DNA of 37,911 bases from a virus: IMG/VR virus record IMGVR_UViG_3300045136_000192, positions 1-37,911 of that record; one strand, given 5' to 3'. A program made the position numbers and the translations under genes. Each line of letters starts with the position of its first letter. Position 1 is the stretch's first letter. The notes under the pieces were generated by a model. The model saw nothing but the letters and a program-made list of their open reading frames with translations, was not told the origin of the DNA and made no database searches. Shown here one piece after another: positions 1 to 7,520 of this stretch.

Positions 1-2
1 AT

Positions 3-128
3 GAAAGCGGTGTGGGGCGGAGTCGCCCCACACCGCGTCACCGCTAGTCCACCGAGTAGAGGATATGGCCCGCGAACGAAGCCGCCGACCACGCAGCCGC
101 CCCGTTCGTCGCGATGATAGTCTCGTCG
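3..128. repeat. 126-bp direct repeat of the two window ends
   Basis: Bases 3-128 are identical to 37786-37911. Base 2 is the first difference and base 1 matches again. The repeat carries a hairpin terminator and the 3' end of a head-protein gene, so it is not a noncoding terminal repeat of the usual kind. An overlap of this length is typical of a de Bruijn assembler closing a circle. The genome is therefore circular in assembly and about 37,783 bp long. Physical ends, whether direct terminal repeats or circular permutation, cannot be read from it. Confidence 0.95.
4..36 (-). terminator. strong hairpin terminator between head genes and tail genes
   Basis: Bases 7-19 (GCGGTGTGGGGCG) pair perfectly with 24-36 around the 4-nt loop gagt, giving a 13-bp GC-rich stem. 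Read on the minus strand it is followed by TTTC, a short U tract. It lies just after the stop of the 141-aa head protein and, across the circle junction, about 20 nt before the tail tubular A start. This matches the place of terminator T-phi after the T7 capsid gene. It is repeated at 37790-37819 because the ends overlap. The U tract is short, so partial read-through into the tail genes is likely. Confidence 0.75.
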
Positions 129-469
129 TTACTCAGCTCCACGCCGTAGTTCTCCGAGATCGTCGAGGCGATGGGGAACTCGCTGGTCGAGTTAGTAACC
201 GCCGCCGCACGATACTTACCAGAATTACTGGCCGTCCCGATGGCGGTCGTCGCCGTGGTCCCCTGCGCTACGCTGAACGCAAACTTGCCGCCCAGCACCC
301 GAGCCCCCTTCGGGAGCTTGCAGAGCGTCATGGTGTCACCGAGACCGGTCGGCACCGCAGGCACCGAGAAATAGGCGACCCGCAGCCGCCCGCCCCACTC
401 ATTGGGCTTCACATGCTGCACCGGGTTCGAAAGAATCTTGCCAATCTGATCGCTGTTGACATTCGCCAT
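44..469 (-). CDS. putative head decoration or capsid-associated protein, 141 aa
   Basis: The gene follows the major capsid gene on the same strand, with a strong hairpin between them and a terminator after it. The protein is rich in Ala, Thr, Ser and Gly, has no membrane segment, and looks like a compact beta-rich structural protein (VAYFSVPAVPTGLGDTMTLC near the N-terminus, alternating hydrophobic stretches after it). Small proteins in this position in podoviruses are often found in virions as head decoration or fibre proteins. That role is inferred from position and composition; no named family was recognised. The start ATG has GAGG about 8 nt upstream. Confidence 0.6.
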   Translation of the reverse strand: MANVNSDQIGKILSNPVQHVKPNEWGGRLRVAYFSVPAVPTGLGDTMTLCKLPKGARVLGGKFAFSVAQGTTATTAIGTASNSGKYRAAAVTNSTSEFPIASTISENYGVELSNDETIIATNGAAAWSAASFAGHILYSVD

Positions 470-489
470 GGTTTTACCTCACGGGTCGT

Positions 490-513
490 GGCCGGGGGTT
501 CGACCCCCCGGCC
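490..513 (-). promoter_or_regulatory. GC-rich hairpin between capsid and downstream head gene
   Basis: GGCCGGGGG (490-498) pairs with CCCCCGGCC (505-513) around a 6-nt loop, with no U tract on the minus strand. A second short palindrome, CCCTGG-t-CCAGGG, lies beside it (about 515-528). In the late transcript these hairpins sit in the 82-nt gap after the capsid stop. They could stabilise capsid mRNA ends or cause partial termination, lowering expression of the next gene. Confidence 0.5.
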
Positions 514-551
514 CGCCCTGGTCCAGGGTTATTACTGCGTGACGACCCGGT

Positions 552-1487
552 TTACACCAGGCCTTTGATCTCGGCGACCTTCCCCTCTTCCATGCGCGTC
601 GCGCCAAAACCGCCGCACACATAGACGTACCACGAAAACTTCTTATCCGGTCGCCGATCCACCTGCGTCTGGATGTCGGCCCCGACGCCCAGCTTGAGGC
701 CGCTCTTCACGTAGAGCGGGTAGCGCCAATGCTGAGCTCCAGCGCTCGACTGCGGAAGACGCTCCGTCCTCTTGAACGTGATTCCCAGGAACGTGTCCAC
801 GTCCCCGTTGACCAGCGCCTTCACGGTATTGTAGTCGGCGCTCGTGACCTGCGTGGTGTTCAGCAAGTCCGCCTCACCCTTCGCGGTGATGGCCATGTAC
901 AGCTCCTCGACATCGAGGTCCACGTTCGCGGTCTTGATGAGCCGCTTCCCCTCGATAAGCTTCGCCAGCGTCAGGCCGCTGTTCGAGCCACCGAAGTTCA
1001 GGGCCACGACCTGAGACGAGGGGAACGAGACGGCAGTCGTCCCGCTCTTCCCGGTATAGGCGGTCCCGAACATCGCGCCAGACGACCCATCGCCGTACGA
1101 CGTGATGCTGCCCTCACCACTCACCCCGCCGCCAAGGATCACATCGTCAATCGCGCGACCCAGGGCGTTCACGGCGTTCCGAGTATAGGGGCTCGTGGGA
1201 TCAATCAGCATCCGCACCTTGTCAATCTTGTCAATCAGGTCGCCCCAATCGAAGAATCGAAGCGTCACCCGACGACGGTCGTGCGGGGTGCTGATCAGCG
1301 GGCTGTCGCCGTGCCGCGTGGTGATCTCCTGCGCGGCCACCGGACCGACCTGCTCGAAGAACGCCTCCTCGCCGGTCATCGTCTCTTCCTCGACGGTCCC
1401 ACGGAGCTTCGAACCCTTCTGCTGAAGCAGCAGGTCCACCGTCGAGTTGAATTGCTTAACGAATGCAGTGTCCACCTGAAAACTCAT
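552..1487 (-). CDS. major capsid protein, 311 aa
   Basis: This is recognised as a podovirus major capsid protein, expected to have the HK97 fold. The N-terminal part (FVKQFNSTVDLLLQQKGSKL and the following acidic arm) is typical of the family, as is the central DRRRVTLRFFDWGDLIDKID region. A flexible Gly/Ser-rich loop lies near residues 115-150 and the C-terminus forms beta strands. It builds the icosahedral shell. The order portal, scaffold, small proteins, capsid supports the call. ATG 1487 has GGGAGGAG 4-9 nt upstream, one of the strongest ribosome sites in the window, fitting very high expression. Confidence 0.9.
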   Translation of the reverse strand: MSFQVDTAFVKQFNSTVDLLLQQKGSKLRGTVEEETMTGEEAFFEQVGPVAAQEITTRHGDSPLISTPHDRRRVTLRFFDWGDLIDKIDKVRMLIDPTSPYTRNAVNALGRAIDDVILGGGVSGEGSITSYGDGSSGAMFGTAYTGKSGTTAVSFPSSQVVALNFGGSNSGLTLAKLIEGKRLIKTANVDLDVEELYMAITAKGEADLLNTTQVTSADYNTVKALVNGDVDTFLGITFKRTERLPQSSAGAQHWRYPLYVKSGLKLGVGADIQTQVDRRPDKKFSWYVYVCGGFGATRMEEGKVAEIKGLV

Positions 1488-1632
1488 GGGTCTCCTCCCT
1501 TATGCGTGCACGAAGCAACTACCCTTCGCGGACCCATTCAGAAGGTTCTCCGGTCACCCGGACCTCGCTGCACGGGAGTCACGGTTACCTCGCGGGCCGT
1601 GCTCGCGACCGGACCTTCGAGTCGAAGGCCCG
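1488..1632 (-). promoter_or_regulatory. 145-bp capsid leader with a hairpin
   Basis: This is the longest gap inside the leftward head operon. It holds the inverted repeat CCTTCGA-g-TCGAAGG (about 1613-1627) and the capsid Shine-Dalgarno site. No gene is seen. No convincing -10/-35 pair was found. It may be a processed or stabilising 5' leader for capsid mRNA. Confidence 0.4.
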
Positions 1633-1860
1633 TTACGTTTCGGTCCAGCGGGACTCCGTCCCGTATCGCCGGACCGCATACTCTCGGCGTTCCGCCCGCT
1701 CCAGCGCTGCGGCGCGAAGCGCGTGATCATTGGACTCTGGCGCGGTCCGATACTCGGACAACGCCGTCTGGTACCGGGTCATGGGATCAGGCGCACGGCG
1801 CGGAGCGCGAATCTCCACCAGCGCCCCGCGCTCAGCGTCCCACCGATACCGCCGGACCAC
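1633..1860 (-). CDS. small hypothetical protein, 75 aa, GTG start
   Basis: The start is GTG at 1860, overlapping the stop of the upstream gene by one base (TAGTG), which suggests translational coupling. The protein is highly charged, rich in Arg, Ala and Glu, with helical heptad-like spacing in its second half and no membrane segment. It lies between the scaffold gene group and the capsid gene, so it is probably expressed late. No family was recognised. It could be a minor head-assembly factor; this rests on position only. Confidence 0.55.
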   Translation of the reverse strand: MVRRYRWDAERGALVEIRAPRRAPDPMTRYQTALSEYRTAPESNDHALRAAALERAERREYAVRRYGTESRWTET

Positions 1861-2066
1861 TACGGGGCCTCTGGCGCATCCTCACGCGCGAAGAACCGGT
1901 GCGCCTCCGCCATGTAGAGATCGTAGATGCCAGCCTGGTCCTCGAACTTCACCGGGCGGCCCTGCGCATCGCGCTCAACGTCATACCCAGCGCGCTTTGC
2001 GAGCTCGATGGCTTTCGCCCGGATGCGGGGCTGGAGATCCTCTTTCTCGTCCTTCGTCACATCCAT
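1860..2066 (-). CDS. small hypothetical protein, 68 aa
   Basis: The gene has ATG at 2066 with AGGAGG about 8 nt upstream and sits inside the late head operon. The protein is charged (MDVTKDEKEDLQPRIRAKAI at the N-terminus) and predicted helical, with no cysteine and no membrane segment. Its stop overlaps the GTG start of the next gene by one base. Function is unknown; it may be a scaffold or capsid accessory by position. Confidence 0.6.
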   Translation of the reverse strand: MDVTKDEKEDLQPRIRAKAIELAKRAGYDVERDAQGRPVKFEDQAGIYDLYMAEAHRFFAREDAPEAP

Positions 2067-2078
2067 TGGTCACCCTCC

Positions 2079-2243
2079 TTAGTATCGGCTGGTTGCTAGG
2101 GTCCGCTTCCGCTCCGGGAGCTTTTTGGGAGACTGCCCCGCCACGAATTCCGCCGCCTGACGTTTCGAGAGTCCCTTCTTCTTAATCTCGCCGTGCGCCA
2201 CCGCTTGCATGAACCGGAACTGCGCCTTACTCACCGCTGGCAT
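2079..2243 (-). CDS. small basic protein, 54 aa, PAVSKAQ family
   Basis: Reading the minus strand gives 54 residues starting MPAVSKAQFRFMQAVAHGEI and continuing through a Lys-rich GLSKRQAAEFVAG segment. This pattern (PAVSKAQ..FM..V..G.....GLS...A.EFV.G) is a recurrent tiny phage protein usually found close to scaffold and capsid genes. The start lies 3 nt after the scaffold stop, and the stop lies just before the Shine-Dalgarno site of the next gene, so it fills the gap exactly. The role is unknown; the basic, short helical sequence suggests a nucleic-acid or capsid contact. Confidence 0.75.
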   Translation of the reverse strand: MPAVSKAQFRFMQAVAHGEIKKKGLSKRQAAEFVAGQSPKKLPERKRTLATSRY

Positions 2244-2246
2244 CGT

Positions 2247-3062
2247 CTACTCCGCATACGCGATCTGGGCCAGTGCCCGGATCCGCTCGATGGTCGGCTT
2301 ATCGCCGCTCAGGTATTCCTTCGTCGCCATCAGCTTCTTGATCTCGGCCTGTGCCTCTTCCCGGCGCATCCCCAACCCCTCGCCACGAATCAGGTTATCC
2401 TCCAGCATCGGCTGGAAGACCCGCAACGCGAACTTGAAGAAGCGGGGATCATTCCCGGCTCCCGTCTCATCGAGCCACTCCTTGAAGCCAGTATCAGCGG
2501 AGAACTCGTGAACACCCCGCTGCACGAGTGCAATGTTGCGATCCGCGAGCGGCCCCCACTCCTTCCGCAGCGCGGCCTCGGCCTCCTCACGGCTCCGAGC
2601 CTTCTCCTGCTGGATCGTGGTCATCGCCTCGGCGCTCAGGTTCAGGTAGTCTTCCAGCAGCCCCTGGGCCTGGCGCGGCGTCAGGCCCCGCTCATACATC
2701 TTCTTGAGCATCAGGGTCTCGGCTTCTTTGTTCCACTCGATGCCCTCGGGCACCTTGAGCTCGACCTTGTACTCCTCGAACGACTTGGGCCGACCCAGAC
2801 GCTCATAGAACCGGTCCCACTCCTCTTTCGGGGCATCGTCCTTCGGCGGCACGACGCCGCGCGGCATCTTCTCCAACGCGATGTACGACTGCGCGAGCTT
2901 TCCGAGCACCTCCTCCTGGCTCTGCCCGCTGAACTTCTCTAGCGTCTTTTCGTTGCGCAGAGACTCCGGAAAGAACTGGAGCCAGGGCTTATCCGGCTGC
3001 GGCTCAGGCTGGGTCGTCTGCGTGGTCTGGTTCTGGCTTACGCCGCCATCCACATCAGGCAT
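2247..3062 (-). CDS. capsid scaffolding (assembly) protein, 271 aa
   Basis: This is an acidic, helix-rich protein. It has a Gln/Thr/Pro-rich N-terminus (about residues 1-25), then FFPESLRNEKTLEKF and KMPRGVVPPKDDAPKEEWDRF, motifs typical of podovirus scaffold proteins that correspond to T7 gp9. A long amphipathic middle follows, with a basic C-terminal helix expected to touch the shell. The gene lies between portal and capsid, the standard scaffold position. The start at 3062 is chosen because GGAGGAGGAG lies 7 nt upstream. An in-frame upstream extension to 3152 would run through the preceding gene and is rejected. Confidence 0.8.
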   Translation of the reverse strand: MPDVDGGVSQNQTTQTTQPEPQPDKPWLQFFPESLRNEKTLEKFSGQSQEEVLGKLAQSYIALEKMPRGVVPPKDDAPKEEWDRFYERLGRPKSFEEYKVELKVPEGIEWNKEAETLMLKKMYERGLTPRQAQGLLEDYLNLSAEAMTTIQQEKARSREEAEAALRKEWGPLADRNIALVQRGVHEFSADTGFKEWLDETGAGNDPRFFKFALRVFQPMLEDNLIRGEGLGMRREEAQAEIKKLMATKEYLSGDKPTIERIRALAQIAYAE

Positions 3063-3306
3063 GCTGAATCTCCTCCTCCTCGTGTCGTGGATCGAGCATC
3101 GAACAAATGAACAAGTATACCGACCGCTGCCCCTCGTGAAACGCGGTCTCATAGGGATCGGGGCGGAAGCTCACACGCATCCCGTATCGCCGCCGCAGGT
3201 CATCGAGGACCACGGCTCCCGAATCATCGCCAAACGCCGCCCGGTAACACTCGGCAAGCTGCGCGTGACTCAGTTCCTGAGGCCGTGTCGAGCGCTTAGG
3301 TGGCAT
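3055..3306 (-). CDS. Bbp19-like small phage protein, 83 aa
   Basis: Residues about 35-70 (VLDDLRRRYGMRVSFRPDPY, then ETAFHEGQRSVYLFI) fit the Bbp19-like family known from Bordetella phage BPP-1 and other podoviruses, where it also sits next to portal and scaffold genes. It overlaps the portal stop by 11 nt and the scaffold start by 8 nt, so the three are translationally coupled. No biochemical role is established. A head-assembly accessory is the usual guess. Confidence 0.7.
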   Translation of the reverse strand: MPPKRSTRPQELSHAQLAECYRAAFGDDSGAVVLDDLRRRYGMRVSFRPDPYETAFHEGQRSVYLFICSMLDPRHEEEEIQHA

Positions 3307-4978
3307 TCAGACCTCCTGCCGCCGCCGTGAAGTCTGGCGGCACGACGCCAGTCCCTTGGCCGAGCTTCGAGGTCGCGGCGAGGAGCGGTGCCACGTTGCT
3401 CGCCGCCTTGCTCGCCTGAACCGCCTGATCCATCGCCGCCTGCTGCTCCTGGGCCTTGATCCGTGCCTCACGAATCTGCTTCACATCATCCTCGTTCCTG
3501 ATGATGAGACTCGGGACCCCGACGCTTCGCGCGTGGTCCCGGACCATGGCATCAAGATCAATGATGTCCATGACCTCAGGCTTGACCTGCGAGAGCGGCA
3601 GCACAATCTGCCAGAACCGCTGCATCGCGATGGATTCCTGGAGCCGCTGCGCCTTAGCGAGTGGCCCCTCGTACTCGATATCGAGGACCACGCCGTGGGC
3701 CTGCGCCCAGGCCATAATCTGCCTGTAGGGACTTCCAGGTTCCGAGGCTCGGAACCGAATCCAGAAGATGCGCTCGATCAGCGGATTCAGGAACTCCTTG
3801 GTCAGGCGACCGAGTGTCGGACCGAGAATCCGCTGCATCAGCTCATACCGAACCTGGACCTCGTAGGCCGTCATCTGCGGTCCCTGCTGCAACTGCAACT
3901 GATCCGAGAAGAAGATGCGGCGAATGGATTCACGCAGCTTATCCTCTTTCAGGTCGGCGACATCGAGTCGTCCGCCGAGATCGAGGAGCTGAATCGCATC
4001 CATATCCCGGACATAGGTGATGCCGCCCGGCATCAGACGCACGGTCCCGATGACCCCCTCATCACGAACCTTGACCGGCGGATTCACGATCTTGGCCCAA
4101 GCCTTCAGGGCCAGTTCGACCGCCTTGTTGAGCGTCTTGATGTCCGGCAGCGCGACGGTCCCCGGACCCCGGCCATAGGTCTCTCCGCTGGCCTTCGTCC
4201 AGCGCGGCACCATGACCGGCATCTCGTCGTAGCCGCTCTCGCGGACCGTGATCCGGTCGCGAAGATTCACGTAGACCGACCCAATCGGCTTTTTCGAGGC
4301 CGGAAGCCGGAACCGGCCGCGCGCCGCATCGTGACGAGGATAGATCAAATGCAGGTACTCGATCCGCTCAGAGGGGTTCGATGCCAGCGCGGCCCTCAGC
4401 GTCGGTCCCTGGTCCTCGGGAAATGCGACCGCTGCGGCCCGCGCCGGAAGGACGATCTTCCTGGCCACGACCTCGACGGCCCCAAACTCATTCTCTTCAA
4501 TGGCGTAGGTCCCCGGCGACAGCGCGGTGAAGCGGAGCGAGCCGTTCAGATCAGCTTCCTCTACGAAGAGCGCCCCAATTCCAAAGCACGGAAGATCGAG
4601 GTAGACCTCGTGGCTCTCGGACGCAAAGTTCGAGGCCGACAGCGCGTCGTAGCTATCTTCAGCCGCCGCTTCCAGGAGCTTGTTCAACTCATGGTCACGA
4701 TTTAAGGTAACGCCTTTGATGCGGTAACTAAACCACCGGAACGATTCGCTGGTCAGCGACCCCTGCATGGACGCCGCAAGCAGCTCATTGGCGTGTGGAG
4801 CCGTCGAATCGAAGAGCAGCTCTGTCTGCTGAGCACCCGGCTGCCGCTGCACCGCAATGTTGGATTTTCGCGGCTGAATGTAGTCAGCCAACTCCTGCCA
4901 ATGCGGCAGCCAGCGGCGCTGCTCATCGAGCATCGCTTCATATCGCGCAATCGCGGCAACCGCAGTCTTATCCGCCAT
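3296..4978 (-). CDS. portal protein (T7-type head-tail connector), 560 aa
   Basis: This is recognised as a T7 gp8-like head-tail connector. The N-terminus (RRWLPHWQELADYIQPRKSN) is the characteristic opening helix, followed by FDSTAPHANELLAASMQGSL. The GRGPGTVALPDIKTLNKAVE segment and the later RRIFFSDQLQLQQGPQMTAY segment match the stem and clip region. The C-terminus is rich in Ala and Gln. It forms the dodecameric ring at one vertex through which DNA is packaged and which nucleates assembly. Length is usual for the family (about 500-560 aa). It starts 3 nt after the upstream stop; its own Shine-Dalgarno is weak, so coupling is likely. Confidence 0.93.
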   Translation of the reverse strand: MADKTAVAAIARYEAMLDEQRRWLPHWQELADYIQPRKSNIAVQRQPGAQQTELLFDSTAPHANELLAASMQGSLTSESFRWFSYRIKGVTLNRDHELNKLLEAAAEDSYDALSASNFASESHEVYLDLPCFGIGALFVEEADLNGSLRFTALSPGTYAIEENEFGAVEVVARKIVLPARAAAVAFPEDQGPTLRAALASNPSERIEYLHLIYPRHDAARGRFRLPASKKPIGSVYVNLRDRITVRESGYDEMPVMVPRWTKASGETYGRGPGTVALPDIKTLNKAVELALKAWAKIVNPPVKVRDEGVIGTVRLMPGGITYVRDMDAIQLLDLGGRLDVADLKEDKLRESIRRIFFSDQLQLQQGPQMTAYEVQVRYELMQRILGPTLGRLTKEFLNPLIERIFWIRFRASEPGSPYRQIMAWAQAHGVVLDIEYEGPLAKAQRLQESIAMQRFWQIVLPLSQVKPEVMDIIDLDAMVRDHARSVGVPSLIIRNEDDVKQIREARIKAQEQQAAMDQAVQASKAASNVAPLLAATSKLGQGTGVVPPDFTAAAGGLNAT

Positions 4979-4981
4979 CGG

Positions 4982-5203
4982 TTAGCCCAGCGTCGAGTTC
5001 AAGGTCGGTCGGTTGATGGGCGCAGAGCCCAGGACACCCTCGGGACTCGTGGCCAGCGTCTTGTTCATGCTGCCGGCGGCCGCACGACGACGCTGCCGCA
5101 TCTTGGCCTCTGCCGCCGCCTGCTTCGCCGCTGTATCATCGGGCTCCGGCGGCGGAGGCGGAGGCGGTGGAGCCGGAATCTTGCCCTTCATGTAGCCTTT
5201 CAT
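4982..5203 (-). CDS. small proline-tract protein, 73 aa
   Basis: The start at 5203 gives an ATGA overlap with the upstream stop and has AAGGAGG 7 nt before it. A longer in-frame start at 5248 lacks these. The protein begins MKGYMKGKIPA, has a run of eight prolines, then a basic helix and a C-terminal tail ending near SAPINRPTLNSTLG. Such short proteins with a GxxxxAPxxRxTLxG-like tail are common between terminase and portal genes of T7-like phages, but no role is known. Polyproline could stall ribosomes, or the segment could be a binding peptide. Confidence 0.65.
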   Translation of the reverse strand: MKGYMKGKIPAPPPPPPPPEPDDTAAKQAAAEAKMRQRRRAAAGSMNKTLATSPEGVLGSAPINRPTLNSTLG

Positions 5204-5586
5204 GTGTGAGCCTCCTTGATGAACCAGGTCGTGGAATTCGTCCGACAATAGGCCCGGTACCCGAAGCGTTCCGCGAGGCGGCGTAGTCGCTTGGCATTCG
5301 GATGCTGGTGCTCGATATCGAGATACAGCCGCTTCGGGCGCAGGCTCCTCCAGGCCGCACGCTCAGCGGCATGGAGGAGCCGCAGCAGGGTCCCGTGTGG
5401 GGCACCCGGCCAGACGACGATGTGCTGCAGAAGCAGGCTCTCGGAGTCGTTCGGGTCCCAGACACCGGTCGCTATCCCGAGGAGCCTCCCCTGCTCCCGC
5501 AGCTCGTAGATGTAGCCCTCGTAGAGGGCGGCGCTACATGCTGGAGCCGTCTCCACCGCCGTCCCCGGCTCCTGCGGCCCCACCAT
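5200..5586 (-). CDS. putative GNAT-fold acetyltransferase-like protein, 128 aa
   Basis: The C-terminal two thirds have the look of a GNAT domain: a beta strand with LLQHIVVWPGAPHGTLLRLL at the place of the acetyl-CoA loop, then RPKRLYLDIEHQHPNAKRLR and a GY(R)AY strand. The classical R/QxxGxG/A loop is weak (VWPGAPHGT). The start at 5586 is chosen because GGAGGCGGAG lies immediately upstream; it overlaps the preceding gene by about 53 nt. It is encoded between TerL and portal, where a GNAT-like protein recurs in related podoviruses. Substrate is unknown. Confidence 0.55.
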   Translation of the reverse strand: MVGPQEPGTAVETAPACSAALYEGYIYELREQGRLLGIATGVWDPNDSESLLLQHIVVWPGAPHGTLLRLLHAAERAAWRSLRPKRLYLDIEHQHPNAKRLRRLAERFGYRAYCRTNSTTWFIKEAHT

Positions 5587-5932
5587 CTCCGCCTCCGGCG
5601 GCCCCACTCGCGCCGTCGCCGGTACCCGTGTCTCCGACTCCGGTAGCCCCGGTATCTCCGGTCCCGGCACCAGCCCCCGGACCGCCGCCACTCGCGTCAC
5701 CACCACCTTCGAAACCAGTGAACCCGACCAGGATGTTCTGCGTCGCTACGCGGTCATCGGGGGCCTCCAGCAGCTGCGTCCCGTCAAGCGGCGAGCCGCT
5801 AACGCCCCCCTGGGGACCATAGACGTTGCCAAGCTTCCCGAAGTCTCCGAGGACCGCGTGCTGCCCGAGGGTATCGCGCGGCCCACCCAGGAGGCGGGTC
5901 TTAGTCGTTGGAGTCGTGGCTCCGGTCGGCAT
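5534..5932 (-). CDS. Gly/Ala-rich hypothetical protein, 132 aa
   Basis: This starts with an ATGA overlap on the TerL stop. The first 75 residues (for example LGGPRDTLGQHAVLGDFGKL) are ordinary protein sequence. The last 50 or so are almost purely Gly, Ala, Asp and Thr (GGG, GAGAGTGDTG repeats), a low-complexity acidic tail. The position right after the large terminase in the late operon suggests a packaging or head accessory, but no family was recognised. The tail overlaps the start of the next gene in another frame, which constrains its codon choice. Confidence 0.6.
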   Translation of the reverse strand: MPTGATTPTTKTRLLGGPRDTLGQHAVLGDFGKLGNVYGPQGGVSGSPLDGTQLLEAPDDRVATQNILVGFTGFEGGGDASGGGPGAGAGTGDTGATGVGDTGTGDGASGAAGGGDGGAAGAGDGGGDGSSM

Positions 5933-7371
5933 CAGACGGCGAAGGGGTTCTGGGAGCGTCGCCAGCCGGCAAAGGTATCAAGCTCCCGCCAGTACGGATT
6001 CTCGAAGACCGTGTACTCCGGCTGCTTCTCCGGGCGCTTCGGCTCTCGGAACCGAGGCGACCAGGGACCCGGTGGGTGAAACGCCGTCGCCCGGTACTTC
6101 GTCATATCGGCCCAGTTGGAGCTCCAGTCATGGAGCGGCTTGTCGCGAAACGTATCGAGCCGCTCGTCGTACTCCCGACGATAGGCGCTCATGGCCTCGA
6201 TCCAGCGGCCGCAGCGCTCTTCATCAACCCAGACATAGGGCAGCATGCGCCGAATCGCCTGGTGGTAGTCGGCGTGACTCAGTTTCGGCTGGACCTCGAA
6301 GCTCAGCCCGAGTCTCCAGGCCGTCTGGAGCCTCGTGGCCCCGGTTCCCCACTCCGTCACCCGGAGATCGTGGGGACCATAGTGGCGACCATAGGTATAA
6401 GGGAGATGCTTCATTTGTCGCCAATACTCCTCGACGCCGCCACGGGAGCCGGCCAAGACATCAATCAGGTTAACCCGGACCCGGTTGCTTCGTGGATCGG
6501 TGAGCTCCTGCCAGAAGCCAATCACCGTCTCGTTGTCAACACCCAGGTCCCAACTCGTGTCCACCGGGGTCTCAGGGTCCCAGGGGACCGATGTCACCCG
6601 GCCTTCTTTTCGCATCTGCTCGATCTGGTCCCCGAAGTACGAGCCGACCAAGGCCCCTTCCCAGGAGCACCAGAACTCTTGCCGGATCAGTTCCTCCGGC
6701 ATCCCGGAGCGCCGCTCGGCCTCGACCGCCTCCATTGGGACGACTGGCTCCCCGAACCGCTCCTCACCAGGAGCATCTCGTCTCGTGTCCTCAATGGTCT
6801 TGAGGCTCGTGAACCAGTGGTCTGCGATCGCCCCTTGCCACAGTTTCCAGCCCCAGTTCCGGCCTCTGGGCGTATAGGCGAAGACCGCCCAACCGCCGTT
6901 CTCCGCAAGGATCGGTCTCACCAGGTCCCAGCACCGTGGGTTCATGACCGCGTACTCAGAGAAAACGCAACCAATTGGATTGGTTCCAATTATGGAGTCC
7001 GAGTTGTCGGCTCCAATGATCTGCCAAATGGAGCCATTGGCAAACACGACCTTCATCTCGGTCTCATTGGTATCCCGAACCAGCTCCGGAGGAAAGTGGT
7101 CCCGGAACCGGCGTCCATCAGCCTGCATCCCGTCCCAGAGGATCTTCTTTCCCTGGGAATACGTGGGAAAGAAGGTGTAATAGGTCCCGACCCGACGCAG
7201 CATAGACTCGATGACCCAGTTGAGGGCCGCCAGGTCTTTCCCCGCGCGGCGGTGCCAGACCAGGGCGGCGCGGCGCGTCCCGCCACGCATCGCGTGGAAG
7301 AATTCTCGCTGATAGGATCGAGGGTTAAAGAACCTCGGAACCTTGACGACTCGCTCGACGACCTGGACCAT
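5932..7371 (-). CDS. terminase large subunit (TerL), 479 aa
   Basis: This is the DNA-packaging motor ATPase and headful or cohesive-end nuclease. Walker A is HRRAGKD (residues 40-46), Walker B is GCVFSEYA (134-141) with Glu139 as catalytic base, and AYTPRGRN (165-172) is the coupling motif. The nuclease domain follows with SWDLGVDNET (273-282), giving Asp275 and Asp279, and a C-terminal acidic HDW..NWADM motif. The start at 7371 has AAGGAG 3-4 nt upstream. A longer frame to 7458 only translates the 3' half of the tRNA gene (MRVQIPPPAP...), a known artefact, so it is rejected. Length is normal for the family. Confidence 0.93.
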   Translation of the reverse strand: MVQVVERVVKVPRFFNPRSYQREFFHAMRGGTRRAALVWHRRAGKDLAALNWVIESMLRRVGTYYTFFPTYSQGKKILWDGMQADGRRFRDHFPPELVRDTNETEMKVVFANGSIWQIIGADNSDSIIGTNPIGCVFSEYAVMNPRCWDLVRPILAENGGWAVFAYTPRGRNWGWKLWQGAIADHWFTSLKTIEDTRRDAPGEERFGEPVVPMEAVEAERRSGMPEELIRQEFWCSWEGALVGSYFGDQIEQMRKEGRVTSVPWDPETPVDTSWDLGVDNETVIGFWQELTDPRSNRVRVNLIDVLAGSRGGVEEYWRQMKHLPYTYGRHYGPHDLRVTEWGTGATRLQTAWRLGLSFEVQPKLSHADYHQAIRRMLPYVWVDEERCGRWIEAMSAYRREYDERLDTFRDKPLHDWSSNWADMTKYRATAFHPPGPWSPRFREPKRPEKQPEYTVFENPYWRELDTFAGWRRSQNPFAV

Positions 7372-7428
7372 GTTCTCCTTGCTGCAAGGCGTACTATGCT
7401 CGATTCCTGCCGCCAATGAAGGAGATTC

Positions 7429-7502
7429 TGGGGCCGGGGGCGGGATTTGAACCCGCATCTGTGGGATACAAGCCCACTATCCTGCCGTTAGACGACCCAG
7501 GC
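7429..7502 (-). tRNA. tRNA-Thr(UGU), CCA encoded
   Basis: The minus strand folds into a 74-nt cloverleaf. The acceptor is GCCTGGG with CCCCGGC (one T-C mismatch at position 4). The D arm is short, with wobble pairs. The anticodon stem is GTGGG/CCCAC with loop CTTGTAT, placing U33 before anticodon TGT. The T arm is GCGGG-TTCAAAT-CCCGC, the discriminator is C and CCA is encoded. G1-C72, C2-G71, G35 and U36 fit threonine identity. It reads ACA and, by wobble, ACG. In a GC-rich phage, ACA is likely to be a rare host codon. It lies between the LamG gene and TerL in the late transcript, so it needs processing from it. Confidence 0.9.
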
Positions 7503-7520
7503 CCGCCTCGCCGGTGTATC

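Noticed and set aside
490-513. tRNA T-arm-like GGGGGTTCGACCCCC in the capsid downstream gap
   Set aside because: No acceptor, D or anticodon arm can be formed around it, and it is better explained as a hairpin.
2193-4705. Long plus-strand frames across the scaffold and portal genes
   Set aside because: They are antisense shadows caused by GC codon bias; the minus-strand frames show clear family motifs and coupled starts.
5397-5822. Plus-strand Pro/Ser-rich frame opposite the Gly/Ala-rich gene
   Set aside because: It is the antisense shadow of a GC-rich low-complexity coding region in the late operon.
7372-7458. 29-residue N-terminal extension of the large terminase
   Set aside because: It translates the 3' half of the tRNA (MRVQIPPPAP...). 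A good ribosome site precedes the internal ATG at 7371.
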